From Lentisphaeria bacterium (lineage in GTDB: Bacteria; Verrucomicrobiota; Lentisphaeria; Oligosphaerales; Oligosphaeraceae): a DNA stretch of 64,000 bases. Below the pieces are notes generated by a model. The model searched no databases, was not told where the DNA came from, and worked only from the letters and a program-made list of their open reading frames with translations. Of this stretch, positions 34,403 through 43,618 are shown in pieces (position 1 is the first letter of the stretch; each line of letters begins with the position of its first letter). The position numbers and the translations under genes are program-made. The stretch lies in contig JAEEYQ010000041.1 of assembly GCA_016288215.1 (NCBI GenBank), positions 1 through 64,000 on the forward strand, given 5' to 3'.

Positions 34403-35770
34403 ATGTATCTCAAACGCAAAATAGACTCGTTTTTGACGGATTGGAAACGACGGCCATCGCGGTTGCCGTTGGTCATTCGAGGCGCCCGTCAAGTGGGCAA
34501 GACCGAGGCGATCCGTCATTTTAGCCAGCGGAACTATTCATCTGTCGTGGAGGTGAATTTTGTCGAGGAGCCTCACTACAAAAGCATCATCTCCGAAGGT
34601 TACAAGCCGGAGACCATCATCCGGCTGCTTTCGCGGCTGAATCCCGCATTCCGTTTCCCCGCTGGCGAGACTCTGCTGTTTTTCGATGAAATTCAGGTCT
34701 TTCCGGAAATCGCCACAGCGCTTAAGTTCTTCCAGCAGGATGGACGCATGGATGTGATCTGCAGCGGTTCCATGCTGGGTCTTCAGCGTCAGCGCATCGA
34801 ATCCAATAGCGTCGGCTACAAGATGGACTACACCTTGCGCTCCTTTGACTTCGAGGAGTTCCTCTGGGCCATGGGCTATGGGGATGATATCGCCATGGAT
34901 CTGCTCTCCCATCTGCGGGACCTTCGTCCTTTCTCCGCTGGTGAACTGCAGAACTACTTTTCCTTGTTCATGGACTATGTCCTGCTGGGCGGGATGCCGG
35001 CGGTGATTCGCTCCTTCACGGCCACGCGCACGTTTGAAGAGACGTTGACACTCCAGCGGCAATTGCTGCTGGACTATCAGGAGGACATTCAAAAATACGC
35101 CTTCGGTCTTGACCAGGCCAAAATCCTCTCAGTCTTTCGCCACATCGCGCCTCAGCTGGCAAAGGAAAACAAGAAGTTTCAGCTTTCCAAAGTCGCTCCC
35201 GGAGCGCGTTCGCGGGAATATTTCGGCTGTGTGGAATGGCTTTGCGACGCGGGTGTCGTTTCCATCTGCCATGGTCTGAATTTCCCTGAACTGCCCTTGA
35301 AGGGCAACATCGATGAAAGCAAATACAAGCTGTATTTCGCGGACACAGGGCTTCTTGTCGCCATGTTAGATGAGGAGGCCGCCGATGACTTGCGGAGAAA
35401 TCAGAACATGGGAGTCTACAAAGGCGCGCTGTATGAAAATGTTGTGGCCGAGGCGTTGACCAAATCCGGCTATGACCTTTATTACTATAAACGTGAAGAC
35501 AGCACATTGGAGGAGGATTTTTTTGTCCGCACGGCCCAGGAGCTGATTCCCGTGGAGGTCAAGGCCGGCAACAGCGCCACAAAATCCATGCGGACCCTGA
35601 TCTCCTCCGACCGTTATCCGGAGATTCATGAGGGCATCAAATTTGTCCATGGAAACGTGGGGCAGGCGAATGCCATCACCACGTTCCCCTATTTTTGTGC
35701 CTTCCTTCTGAAGGCCTATCTTCAGGAGCGGACATTCACTCCCTTGCACCACAGCCCCACGGGACTGTAA
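34403..35770 (+). CDS. AAA (AAA_14) ATPase with DUF4143 domain
   Basis: 455 aa behind AGGAGG. Walker A RGARQVGKTEAIRHF at about residue 28, Walker B ETLLFFDEIQVFPE, sensor-like DVICSGSMLGLQRQ, then the EEFLWAMGYG region; residues 200-430 form DUF4143, with LLLDYQEDIQKYA, YFADTGLLVAMLDEEAADD and the final EVKAGN strand, which resembles a nuclease-like fold. CGG is used here as arginine (KRRPSRLP, two CGG). A very common family of unknown role in gut bacteria, suspected to be linked to mobile DNA or toxin systems. Confidence 0.85.
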   Translation: MYLKRKIDSFLTDWKRRPSRLPLVIRGARQVGKTEAIRHFSQRNYSSVVEVNFVEEPHYKSIISEGYKPETIIRLLSRLNPAFRFPAGETLLFFDEIQVFPEIATALKFFQQDGRMDVICSGSMLGLQRQRIESNSVGYKMDYTLRSFDFEEFLWAMGYGDDIAMDLLSHLRDLRPFSAGELQNYFSLFMDYVLLGGMPAVIRSFTATRTFEETLTLQRQLLLDYQEDIQKYAFGLDQAKILSVFRHIAPQLAKENKKFQLSKVAPGARSREYFGCVEWLCDAGVVSICHGLNFPELPLKGNIDESKYKLYFADTGLLVAMLDEEAADDLRRNQNMGVYKGALYENVVAEALTKSGYDLYYYKREDSTLEEDFFVRTAQELIPVEVKAGNSATKSMRTLISSDRYPEIHEGIKFVHGNVGQANAITTFPYFCAFLLKAYLQERTFTPLHHSPTGL

Positions 35771-35816
35771 TTTTCGCCAAAATGCAAAAAAACTGCAATA
35801 AAATTGCGTAGCCCTC

Positions 35817-35844
35817 TTGTTTTTTGCCAAAAGTTTCGTATAAT
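35817..35844 (+). promoter_or_regulatory. promoter of the first pseudopilin gene
   Basis: A -35-like TTGTTT (35817) and consensus -10 TATAAT (35839) are 16 bases apart. The segment TTGCCAAAAGTTT just before the -10 and ATTATAG after it recur at the second pseudopilin promoter. The leader to the ATG is about 95 bases. Confidence 0.75.
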
Positions 35845-35944
35845 TATAGGTGTTGCATGAGAAGTGCTCCCTTTTCTCCGGAGGAAAAATTCGGGGAGGT
35901 ATTTTTAGGTGCAATAACATCCTAATAGAAAGGAACTTAGGAAA

Positions 35945-36694
35945 ATGAAAAAAGCGTTTACCCTGATCGAACTGCTCGTCGTCATCGCGATCATCGCGAT
36001 CCTTGCCGGCATGCTGCTGCCCGCGCTGGCCAAGGCGAAACAGAAGGCATTGGCCGTCAACTGCACATCCAACTTGAAGGGCTGTGCGGAAAGCATGGTG
36101 CTGTATGGCGATGACTACAGCGGCCGCATGCCCATCTACTACGAAATCGAAGGCACGCTGAAGGGCAAGCAGGTCAACCTGCTCACCTGGGCGGGCTGCC
36201 TCGTGGCCAATGGCTACATCGAAGAGGACTCCCCCATCATCCTTTGCCCCACCTTCGGCAACAAGGTCGAGGCCCGCGATGAGCAGAACTACACCGCCCA
36301 CGGCTATCCCGCCGCGGTCACCTACTGGAAGTGCTATGGCACCCTCAATGTCAACCAGTGGAACACCAGCGACGTCTCCTGGGACGGCTATCACCGCTTC
36401 ATTCTGACCAACGTGCTCAAGAACCCGTCCTCTTCCATCATCCTTGCTGATACATGGGAGCTGGGCGACGCGAATTCTCTGAACTCCCCCGCCTACTGCG
36501 TCTTCATCACCTTCGGCCATTCCGGCCAGATCAAAATGATGCACAATGACCGCGCCAATATCGCTTTTGCGGACGGCCATGTGTCCTCCAACGGCCCTGG
36601 CGACCTGCTCAACGCCTACAAGAAGATGCGCGGCACGGAGAATGTCGCTGTCTATTTCTACACGCAGGACAATATTCGTCTCCACATGCCGTAA
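35945..36694 (+). CDS. type II/IV pseudopilin, H-X9-DG family, copy 1
   Basis: 249 aa behind GAAAGGAA. The N-terminus [20 protein letters not shown] is the prepilin cleavage and membrane segment (cleaved before Phe), followed by [17 protein letters not shown]. The C-terminal motif HNDRANIAFADGHV is the H-X9-DG signature. Such proteins are greatly expanded in Lentisphaerota, Verrucomicrobia and Planctomycetes and are thought to be exported pilin-like or matrix proteins. A terminator follows. Confidence 0.92.
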   Translation: MKKAFTLIELLVVIAIIAILAGMLLPALAKAKQKALAVNCTSNLKGCAESMVLYGDDYSGRMPIYYEIEGTLKGKQVNLLTWAGCLVANGYIEEDSPIILCPTFGNKVEARDEQNYTAHGYPAAVTYWKCYGTLNVNQWNTSDVSWDGYHRFILTNVLKNPSSSIILADTWELGDANSLNSPAYCVFITFGHSGQIKMMHNDRANIAFADGHVSSNGPGDLLNAYKKMRGTENVAVYFYTQDNIRLHMP

Positions 36695-36721
36695 TTTGTT
36701 CATGACAATCTAGTTACAATG

Positions 36722-36764
36722 GGGCTGCTGCTATACCTCACGAAGAGGACGCCGCAGCCCTTTT
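36722..36764 (+). terminator. Rho-independent terminator
   Basis: GGGCTGC (36722-36728) pairs with GCAGCCC (36754-36760), followed by TTTT. Separates the two pseudopilin genes. Confidence 0.8.
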
Positions 36765-36864
36765 GTTGCTGTGTTGGGGCTGTTCACTCTTTCTTTTTCA
36801 TGGGATGCGAGACGGGAGATTATGGGCGGTTTTCCTTTTTTTCAAAAAAATTTGCGGTACCCTA

Positions 36865-36893
36865 TTGCATTTTTGCCAAAAGTTTAGTATAAT
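36865..36893 (+). promoter_or_regulatory. promoter of the second pseudopilin gene
   Basis: TTGCAT (36865) and TATAAT (36888) are spaced by 17 bases. The spacer contains TTGCCAAAAGTTTAG, almost the same as in the first copy, and the leader ends in the same TAACATCCTAATAGAAAGGA block before the start. Confidence 0.78.
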
Positions 36894-36995
36894 TATAGAC
36901 GTGCATGAAAAATGCTTTTTTGCTTCTTCGGAGCCAGTTTTTCGGAGAGAGCATTTCTAGTGCTGTAACATCCTAATAGAAAGGAATTTAGGAAA

Positions 36996-37703
36996 ATGAA
37001 AAAGTCGTTTACCCTCATCGAATTGCTGGTTGTGATCGCCATCATCGCGATTTTGGCCGGCATGCTGCTGCCCGCCCTCGCCAAGGCCAAGCAGAAAGCC
37101 ATCGCCGTCAACTGCGTATCCAATGTCCGTGGCAGCTGGCAAGCCACCATCCTGTACATGGATGACTTCAACGGCTATGTGCCCTGCCATGTGTCGACTC
37201 CCGTCACCCTTAACGGCACCGCCTTCTCAAGTGGCGTGTACTGCTGGGCTCCCCAGCTGATGGCCAGCGGCTACATCGAAGTGAACTCCGACATCGTCTC
37301 CTGCCCCAAGGCCGATGACTTCGTGGGCATTGACGGCAATCCTCCCTGCACCTACGGCCAGATTTACTTCCAGGATTTCAGCAAGACGGCGTACAAGCTA
37401 TTCAACAGCAGCTATTACCTCAATACCCGCTACATGACCAGCCCGTCCTCCTCCATCATGCTGGGCGACAGCTACTATGAAGCCAAGGCTACCCAGTGGG
37501 CGCAGATCTGGCTGACTCTTGACACCACGAACCTGTTCCGCCTGAACCATGGCGACCGCTGCAACATGGCGTTCCTAGACGGCCACGTGGCCGCCGCCGG
37601 CGTGAACGACATCCAGAAGGCCTACAAGCAGATGGAACTTGCCGACCTGACCAAAGGCTTCTTCATCTTCCCGGAGAAGGGTGCCCATTTCAACATCCAG
37701 TAA
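36996..37703 (+). CDS. type II/IV pseudopilin, H-X9-DG family, copy 2
   Basis: 235 aa. Starts with the same prepilin segment ([20 protein letters not shown]) and has the H-X9-DG end [18 protein letters not shown]. The first 50 residues are nearly identical to copy 1; the rest differs strongly ([38 protein letters not shown]), so the pair are diverged paralogues with a shared secretion head. A terminator follows. Confidence 0.92.
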   Translation: MKKSFTLIELLVVIAIIAILAGMLLPALAKAKQKAIAVNCVSNVRGSWQATILYMDDFNGYVPCHVSTPVTLNGTAFSSGVYCWAPQLMASGYIEVNSDIVSCPKADDFVGIDGNPPCTYGQIYFQDFSKTAYKLFNSSYYLNTRYMTSPSSSIMLGDSYYEAKATQWAQIWLTLDTTNLFRLNHGDRCNMAFLDGHVAAAGVNDIQKAYKQMELADLTKGFFIFPEKGAHFNIQ

Positions 37704-37768
37704 GTTCTTGACTTGCTGAAAAGGAAAGTTCAGGTTGCAACAAATGCAATCTGAACTTTTGAAAAAGA

Positions 37769-37800
37769 CCTCCGCCGTGTGTTCATGGCGGAGGCCTTTT
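37769..37800 (+). terminator. Rho-independent terminator
   Basis: CCTCCGCC (37769-37776) pairs with GGCGGAGG (37787-37794), followed by CCTTTT. Ends the second pseudopilin transcript. The remaining 200 bases to the next gene show nothing clear. Confidence 0.82.
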
Positions 37801-38014
37801 CATATCGCGCTTTTCCCCATAAGGGTAGGTTTTGAGACCACAGAATACACAGATGCGAGGGGAACATAGCGTTTCGTATATAGGAATATATAGGAATACA
37901 ACGGTTCAGAGTTGAAAGATGACCATGAACAGGGTGACTCCTGTCAACTTCTCATTTTCGGAAGATGTGCTATATTAGCCTGTCCATGAGGCACATGGCA
38001 TTCAGGAGTAGCAG

Positions 38015-39766
38015 ATGAACGAACCCATCAAGACCATTCCCTACGGAATCAGCGACTTTGCAAACTTGCGGGAGAGCAACGGCTACTATGTGGACAACAC
38101 ATGGGGCATCCCGCTTCTTGAGGAGCTGCCGTATCAGCTGTTCCTGCGGCCTCGCCGTTTTGGTAAAAGTCTGCTGCTGAGCATCTTGCGATATTACTAC
38201 GACATCAATGCCCAAGAGCGTTTCGACGAGCTGTTCGGCGGCACGTGGATTCACGACCATCCCACGCCGAGTCGCGGCAAATACCTTGTGATGTGCTTTG
38301 ATTTCTCAAAGATCGAAGGCGAGACCCTTGAGCAAGTCCAAAGCCGCTTTGCCAGAAACACCAAGACCGTGCTGAATGGATTTGTGCGGAGATACCAACG
38401 GTTTCTTCCTGCGGGAACAATGGAGCAAGTTATTGATGCGCAAGGATTTAGCGATGGACTTGATGTGTTGATGGAGAATCTGGCCGATTCAGACAAGAAG
38501 ATTTTCATTCTGATTGACGAATACGACAACTTCTCCAACCGCCTTCTTGCCCAGTCCAGCGAGGACGTCTATCGTGCCCTTTGCCATGGCACGGGCTTCT
38601 TCAAGAGCTTCTTCTCCCTGCTCAAGGGGGCAAATCAGGTGATCACGAAGATCTTCCTGACCGGTGTGTCTCCCATGACGATGGATGACGTGACCAGTGG
38701 CTTCAACATCGCGGTGAACATCTCGCCGTTTCCCAAACTGGCCACGGTTTGTGGCTTTACACACGATGACATCCGCACGGCACTGAACTACTATGCGGAC
38801 GCAGGACGTTTTCCCCTTGACCGTGAGCAGGCCTTCCAACTGGTGACGGACTGGTACGACCACTACCGGTTCTCGATATTGGACGAAAAACAGGTCTGCA
38901 ACCCTGTGCTGTTGCTTGGCTTCCTGTTCCGCTGCATGGCAGAGGAGAATTTTCCCCGTGACATGGTCGACCCAAATCTGCAGACGGACTACTACAAGCT
39001 GCGCCATATCGTCACCACCAACGGCCAGCTCAACGGCAAATTCCATGCTCTGGAGACTTTGATGACGGACGGAAGCGTCACCGTCGAGCTTATTGAATCA
39101 TTTCAGGCGGAGACACTTACGAAGCCGGAAAGCTTCCTTTCGCTGCTATTCTACTACGGCATGGTGACCATTGATGGTATTGAGGGCCATCGTCTGCGTC
39201 TTGTTATTCCGAATCTGACTATGCGGCAGTTCATCTCGGAGTTTCTGCGCCATGGCTATCATGACGCGTGTCGGGTGAACGACCGCTCCCATGAACTGGC
39301 AAACCGTCTTGGCGACCTTGCCAAGAGCGGCGAATGGCGCCCCGCCATTGAGCTAGCTGCAGGGGCGGTGCGGGAGACTCTCTCTGCCCGCGACCTCATG
39401 GATGGCGAGAAGGCCGTGCAGGCCTCTTTGGCGGCGTTTCTCTCCCTGGGGGACGCCTTCATAGTCCATACGGAGCATCCGATGAATTTTGGTTTCGCAG
39501 ATCTTGCCCTGCGGCCGGATTTTAATGTCTATCCGGATTTGCGGTATGCCGCGCTCATCGAGGTCAAGTACATCAAGAAGACGGAACCCGTGACGGAAAC
39601 CGCGAAGGCGACGTTACTTGCGGCGGCGAAGACACAGCTGAACCACTATATGGAGGACCACCATCTGGCGGAGGAATGGCGACTGAAGCCTCTAGGCCCC
39701 GTGACCCTCCTCCGCCTCTGCATCGTCTTCCACGGCGAGGAATTGCTCTTCGCGGAGGAGATTTGA
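38015..39766 (+). CDS. AAA-ATPase-like protein with PD-(D/E)XK nuclease-like end
   Basis: 583 aa. N-terminal YGISDFANLRESNGYYVDNT and the FLRPRRFGKSLLLSILRYYY Walker A define the AAA-ATPase-like family (PF09820); Walker B is KIFILIDEYDNF. The C-terminal domain has GFADLALRPDF and AALIEVKYIKK, a D...ExK pair of the PD-(D/E)XK fold (PDDEXK_9). Abundant in Bacteroidetes-like gut bacteria; function not established. It is separated by one base from the convergent sugar isomerase gene, so there is no terminator between them. Confidence 0.9.
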   Translation: MNEPIKTIPYGISDFANLRESNGYYVDNTWGIPLLEELPYQLFLRPRRFGKSLLLSILRYYYDINAQERFDELFGGTWIHDHPTPSRGKYLVMCFDFSKIEGETLEQVQSRFARNTKTVLNGFVRRYQRFLPAGTMEQVIDAQGFSDGLDVLMENLADSDKKIFILIDEYDNFSNRLLAQSSEDVYRALCHGTGFFKSFFSLLKGANQVITKIFLTGVSPMTMDDVTSGFNIAVNISPFPKLATVCGFTHDDIRTALNYYADAGRFPLDREQAFQLVTDWYDHYRFSILDEKQVCNPVLLLGFLFRCMAEENFPRDMVDPNLQTDYYKLRHIVTTNGQLNGKFHALETLMTDGSVTVELIESFQAETLTKPESFLSLLFYYGMVTIDGIEGHRLRLVIPNLTMRQFISEFLRHGYHDACRVNDRSHELANRLGDLAKSGEWRPAIELAAGAVRETLSARDLMDGEKAVQASLAAFLSLGDAFIVHTEHPMNFGFADLALRPDFNVYPDLRYAALIEVKYIKKTEPVTETAKATLLAAAKTQLNHYMEDHHLAEEWRLKPLGPVTLLRLCIVFHGEELLFAEEI

Positions 39767-39767
39767 A

Positions 39768-40460
39768 TTAGCGCCCGCAGACGAATTTTTGTATCTCATT
39801 CGCTAGCAAGTACTTAGGGCTTTCATCCTCTTCAATGTCATCGAAGCGGGCGGTTTTGTCGATGAAGCAGTTGTCGGTGGTGTCGTCATTGACGGAGGAG
39901 ACTTCGCCCACCAGAATGGTGCCCTTTCCGGGTTCGCCGTAGAAGCGGTGGGCATGGATGGGTTCCAAAGCCACGCTGTCTCCAGGGGTCAGCACGATGC
40001 GGTCGCCGGTGTTGAGGGTGCGGGTCATGCCATTGACGGAGATGGGGAAGGAGCCGCCGCAAAGGCCGTTTTTGGCGGGATCGGCGTGGTAAAGCTCAAT
40101 GATGAGGTTGCCGCCGCCGCGGTTGATGATGTCCTCCCGCTTGTTCCAATGGAAATGGCAGGGGGTCACCTGGTTCTCCTGCACAATCATGATCTTCTCC
40201 GCGTAGGGCTTGGGATAGACGGAGGAGTTGAGCTTGCCGTTGCGCAGGGTGAAGAGCAGCAGCCCGACCTTGTTGAAGTCCCCCATGCCGAAGGTGGTCA
40301 CGTCCCATCCCAACTGGAGGTCGATGATCTCCTGAAGATGGTCCTTGTTCCGCCGCCAGTCGTCCACGGAGAATCGGGCGAAGGGGGGAAGAAGGAAATG
40401 CATGGCGTCGAAGAAGGCCAGAGAATTGTCAAGAATGCGGTTGAGTTCAGAGCGTTTCAT
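39768..40460 (-). CDS. D-lyxose/D-mannose-type ketol isomerase
   Basis: 230 aa, cupin fold. Interconverts D-lyxose and D-xylulose, and mannose and fructose in some members. The metal site is seen in TPCHFHWNKREDIINRGGG (His, His, Glu) with the later His in LEPIHAHRFYG. Normal length. Mannose use would suit the beta-mannosidase at 28208. Confidence 0.88.
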   Translation of the reverse strand: MKRSELNRILDNSLAFFDAMHFLLPPFARFSVDDWRRNKDHLQEIIDLQLGWDVTTFGMGDFNKVGLLLFTLRNGKLNSSVYPKPYAEKIMIVQENQVTPCHFHWNKREDIINRGGGNLIIELYHADPAKNGLCGGSFPISVNGMTRTLNTGDRIVLTPGDSVALEPIHAHRFYGEPGKGTILVGEVSSVNDDTTDNCFIDKTARFDDIEEDESPKYLLANEIQKFVCGR

Positions 40461-40530
40461 GGTGTCTCCTTTTTGGGGGATGCGAGGACGGTGGCGGTTG
40501 CGGCCGAAGGGGCACGCCGCCTATTGTCTT

Positions 40531-41367
40531 CTATTGTCTTCTATCCTTAAGCTTTTGGCTTGCGTCACTTAGAATGGATTTCTCCTGCGGAGTGAGATGG
40601 TCATAGCCGACCTGTGAGAGCTTCTGCAGGATTCGGTTCAGGTCCTCGGCGGTATAGGAGCCGTCGGCGTTCAGCTTGCGTTTGAAGGCGCGGCGGCGGA
40701 AGTAGCTTTGGATGGTGGTCACGATGGTGGGGCGACCGAGTTTGCGGAGCAGGAACTGCATGTAGACGTAGCCGCCGAGGGCGCCGCCCAAGTGGGCCAG
40801 ATAGGCGATGCGGTAGCCGTGGGGGTCAAAGGTGCAGATGATGTCAATGATGATGTAGGCGATGACCATGGTCCGCAGCTTCAGGGTCACCGGCGGGAAC
40901 AGCAGCTGCATGGGGACGTTGGGGAAGATGACGGCGGCGGCCACCATGACTCCGTAGAGGGCGCCGCTGGCCCCCACCATGGGGAAGGGGGAGCGGAGGT
41001 TGGCCGCCATCCAGACCAGTCCTCCCAAAAGTCCGCTGGTCAGATAGATATAGAGGGTGTGGCGAGACCCGATGGCATGCTCCACCAGAATCCCGAAGAT
41101 GAAGAGGCCCCACATGTTGAAGAAGATGTGGAAGAAGCCCCCATGGGCGAACATGTAGGTGGCCAGCCGCCAGATTTGCCCATGCGCCACCTCATAGCCC
41201 CTTAGGGCGATGAAGGGGAGGAGGCCGCCGTTGTCCATGAACCTCTCCGTCATGATGCAGATGAGGAAGACGATGATGTTCAGGATGATAAGCGGCTTGA
41301 TGATGGGGCCGTCATTGAGGGAGGGCCGCCGCGGGGTCCCCCTGTAGTAGTCTCTGTCAGAAAGCAT
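40531..41367 (-). CDS. rhomboid family intramembrane serine protease
   Basis: 278 aa with six or seven membrane segments. The serine lies in VGASGALYGVM and the histidine in YLAHLGGALGGYVYM; the N-terminal loop motif is WRLATYMFAHGGFFHIFFNM. After residue 210 a soluble tail of about 65 residues (DGSYTAEDLNRILQKLSQVG) shows the helical end common in this branch. It cleaves membrane proteins within the bilayer; substrate unknown. Confidence 0.92.
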   Translation of the reverse strand: MLSDRDYYRGTPRRPSLNDGPIIKPLIILNIIVFLICIMTERFMDNGGLLPFIALRGYEVAHGQIWRLATYMFAHGGFFHIFFNMWGLFIFGILVEHAIGSRHTLYIYLTSGLLGGLVWMAANLRSPFPMVGASGALYGVMVAAAVIFPNVPMQLLFPPVTLKLRTMVIAYIIIDIICTFDPHGYRIAYLAHLGGALGGYVYMQFLLRKLGRPTIVTTIQSYFRRRAFKRKLNADGSYTAEDLNRILQKLSQVGYDHLTPQEKSILSDASQKLKDRRQ

Positions 41368-41418
41368 GGCGAATCCTGTGTGGGGCGATGGCGAGAGCCC
41401 GAATCTGGCCGAAGGTGG

Positions 41419-43608
41419 TCAGTCCAGGCCGGCGAACAGCTTGTTGTCCTTGGGGCGGGGATATTTGGCGCAGGCTTCCCGCGCCTTTTGGCTGATGGGC
41501 ACGTTCCATGCGTCGAAGACCGTGGCGATGTTCTCCCCCGTCAGCTCGGAGAGGCGGGTCACCCACTGGTCGCGCTTTTCGTCGTCGTCCTTCGGGCGCT
41601 GGTCCTGAGGCAGGGTGCGGTAGATGTGGAACAGCTTCTCAAAAGCATCCCATCCATAGGCGACCTGCAGACGGACGAACATCTCCAGCGCGAGGAAGGG
41701 GGAGCTCTTCCACTGCTGGAAGCTCTTGCCGTTCTTCACCCACGCCGCGACTTCGGGGGCCATGTCCTTCTCGTTGATGCGTCCGTCCCGCGGCTTGATG
41801 CCGTTGAACTTCTCCATCACGTACAGGGTGAAGAAGTTGACGGTGACCTCGCCGGTTCCGTCGAATGTCCAGTCCGGATTCTGGTGGTTGTGGCCGATTT
41901 CATGGTAGAAGCCCCATTCGCCGTTCTTGACCAGTTTGTCGATGTCCAGAAGGTCTTTGACGGTGACGGTGGGGATCATGATGGGGTAGCCGGAATGGAG
42001 CCAGCCGGCGCAGATCTGGTCGTCGGAGCAGTAGCGTTCGCAGCTGCGGCGGTCCACGCGGCGGTCCGTGAGGATGGCGCAGAGGTCGGCCACATGGTCC
42101 CAGAAGGCCATGAGCTCAGCGGGTTTTTTGACGGACATGGCCTCGTTGCGGGGGACGGTGAGGATGACCTTGTTGCCCTGCAGCTCGACTTGGGGGGCGG
42201 GGCAGTCCTTCAGCATGGCCTGCCAGTCGTCGTCGCTGTCTCGGTCGATTTTGAACCAGGCGGCGGCGCAGGCGTTCTGGACAGTGACCTCGATGGTGCC
42301 GCTCAAAGTGGGGTCGGGGTCCTGCCCCCATGGCTGGTCGGAGGGCACGACGATGTAGATGAGGCCGCCGAAGGGGTGGGTGACGGTGGTGGTCGCCTGC
42401 TCAAGGGGAATCTCCAAATCCACTTGGGGCATGCGGGCCCATGAGTCGTGGGGGGTGATGTTGCAGGTGGTGGTGCCGATGCGGAGGCGCAGCCCCTTCA
42501 TGTCTTGGGGGATGGTGACGGTCACCGGCTCGCCGGCCACGGCAAAAAGGCCCGTGCTGTGCCAGCGGGGGATGGCAAGGTCGATGGACAGGGTTTTGCT
42601 GGCGACGCGGGGGCTTCCCTCCGCCGGCATGCCCGGATAGTTCTTCGCTCCGGGGTGGGCCTTGTAGGTCTCCAGCGGCGCGTTCTGCCAGGCGGCGATG
42701 AAGCTGGCGGCCGCCAGCCGTTTGCCCAAGTCGGCGGCTCGCCACGGGTTCTGGACGGTGGGGGCGCCGGCATTCATATAGCGTTTGAGGAAGGCGTCCA
42801 GCTCGTCATTGAGGGCGTTTCCCTCCAGAGGAAGGATGGATTTGGCGGCGAACAGGGTGGTGTTTGCCTGACGGAGGGACTTCTCCAGCTCTTTGGCGAA
42901 GGCGATGGCGGCGGTGGCGTTGACCAGCGGAGATGGCTCCAGACTGGTCACATAGCCGTCTCCCGTGCGGTTGGAGATGTTGTTGTCCACGAAAAGTCCC
43001 ATGGGGCCGAGAAGCTTGTTGAAGCCATTGTCGTCCCGCAGGGTCTTGGTGGGGCTGAGCTGCTGCCAGCCCCAGCCGATGCCTGTGGCCAAAATGCCGC
43101 CGCCGTTCTCCACGAATTGGCGGAGACGGGGGAATTGGTCCTCCGGCACGGCGTCCGGATAGGTGGCGATGACGGCGTAGTCTTCGAGCTGGTCCAGGTC
43201 TTTGAGAATGGTCACGTCCATGCCTTCCAGAGAGCAGAGGCCGTCTTCGCCCGCCTCATAGGCGTAGACGCCGACCTTGCCGGCGCCCAGCCAGTTGAGG
43301 GCGTTGCGGGCAAAGCGCCGTGTGTCAAATTTGTCCATGGACTCCTTTGAGAAGAAGGAGGGGTGGCTGGCGGCGATGACTTTGCCTTTGCCGAAGCGGG
43401 TGGCGGCCGCCACGGCCTGATGACTGCCCTTGATTTCTCCAAGGACCAGAGGGAAGGCCGCCGGTTCCGTGCAGATGATGAAGCCGGGCAGGCCGGTGGA
43501 GTCGATGGCGGAGACGCCCTCCAAGATGGTTTTTCGGTCATTTTGTTGAGCCATGAGCCCTCCCATGGTGAGGAGGAGCACGCAAAGCCAGGAGGTCATT
43601 CTTTTCAT
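41419..43608 (-). CDS. secreted M60-like (enhancin) metallopeptidase
   Basis: 729 aa from ATG 43608, chosen because GAAAGGAC lies just upstream and a signal peptide (KRMTSWLCVLLLTMGGLMAQ) follows. The catalytic motif is GFYHEIGHNHQNPDWTFDGT (HExxH plus later Glu). An N-terminal ThuA-like or glutamine-amidotransferase-like region (residues 20-250) and a beta-sandwich precede the peptidase domain. Family members degrade mucins and other O-glycoproteins, which fits a gut organism. Exported to the periplasm or outside. Confidence 0.88.
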   Translation of the reverse strand: MKRMTSWLCVLLLTMGGLMAQQNDRKTILEGVSAIDSTGLPGFIICTEPAAFPLVLGEIKGSHQAVAAATRFGKGKVIAASHPSFFSKESMDKFDTRRFARNALNWLGAGKVGVYAYEAGEDGLCSLEGMDVTILKDLDQLEDYAVIATYPDAVPEDQFPRLRQFVENGGGILATGIGWGWQQLSPTKTLRDDNGFNKLLGPMGLFVDNNISNRTGDGYVTSLEPSPLVNATAAIAFAKELEKSLRQANTTLFAAKSILPLEGNALNDELDAFLKRYMNAGAPTVQNPWRAADLGKRLAAASFIAAWQNAPLETYKAHPGAKNYPGMPAEGSPRVASKTLSIDLAIPRWHSTGLFAVAGEPVTVTIPQDMKGLRLRIGTTTCNITPHDSWARMPQVDLEIPLEQATTTVTHPFGGLIYIVVPSDQPWGQDPDPTLSGTIEVTVQNACAAAWFKIDRDSDDDWQAMLKDCPAPQVELQGNKVILTVPRNEAMSVKKPAELMAFWDHVADLCAILTDRRVDRRSCERYCSDDQICAGWLHSGYPIMIPTVTVKDLLDIDKLVKNGEWGFYHEIGHNHQNPDWTFDGTGEVTVNFFTLYVMEKFNGIKPRDGRINEKDMAPEVAAWVKNGKSFQQWKSSPFLALEMFVRLQVAYGWDAFEKLFHIYRTLPQDQRPKDDDEKRDQWVTRLSELTGENIATVFDAWNVPISQKAREACAKYPRPKDNKLFAGLD

Positions 43609-43618
43609 GGTTGTCCTT

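Noticed and set aside
41380-43350. Long plus-strand frames across the M60 peptidase gene
   Set aside because: Antisense shadows; the minus-strand gene has a signal peptide, HEIGH motif and ribosome binding site.
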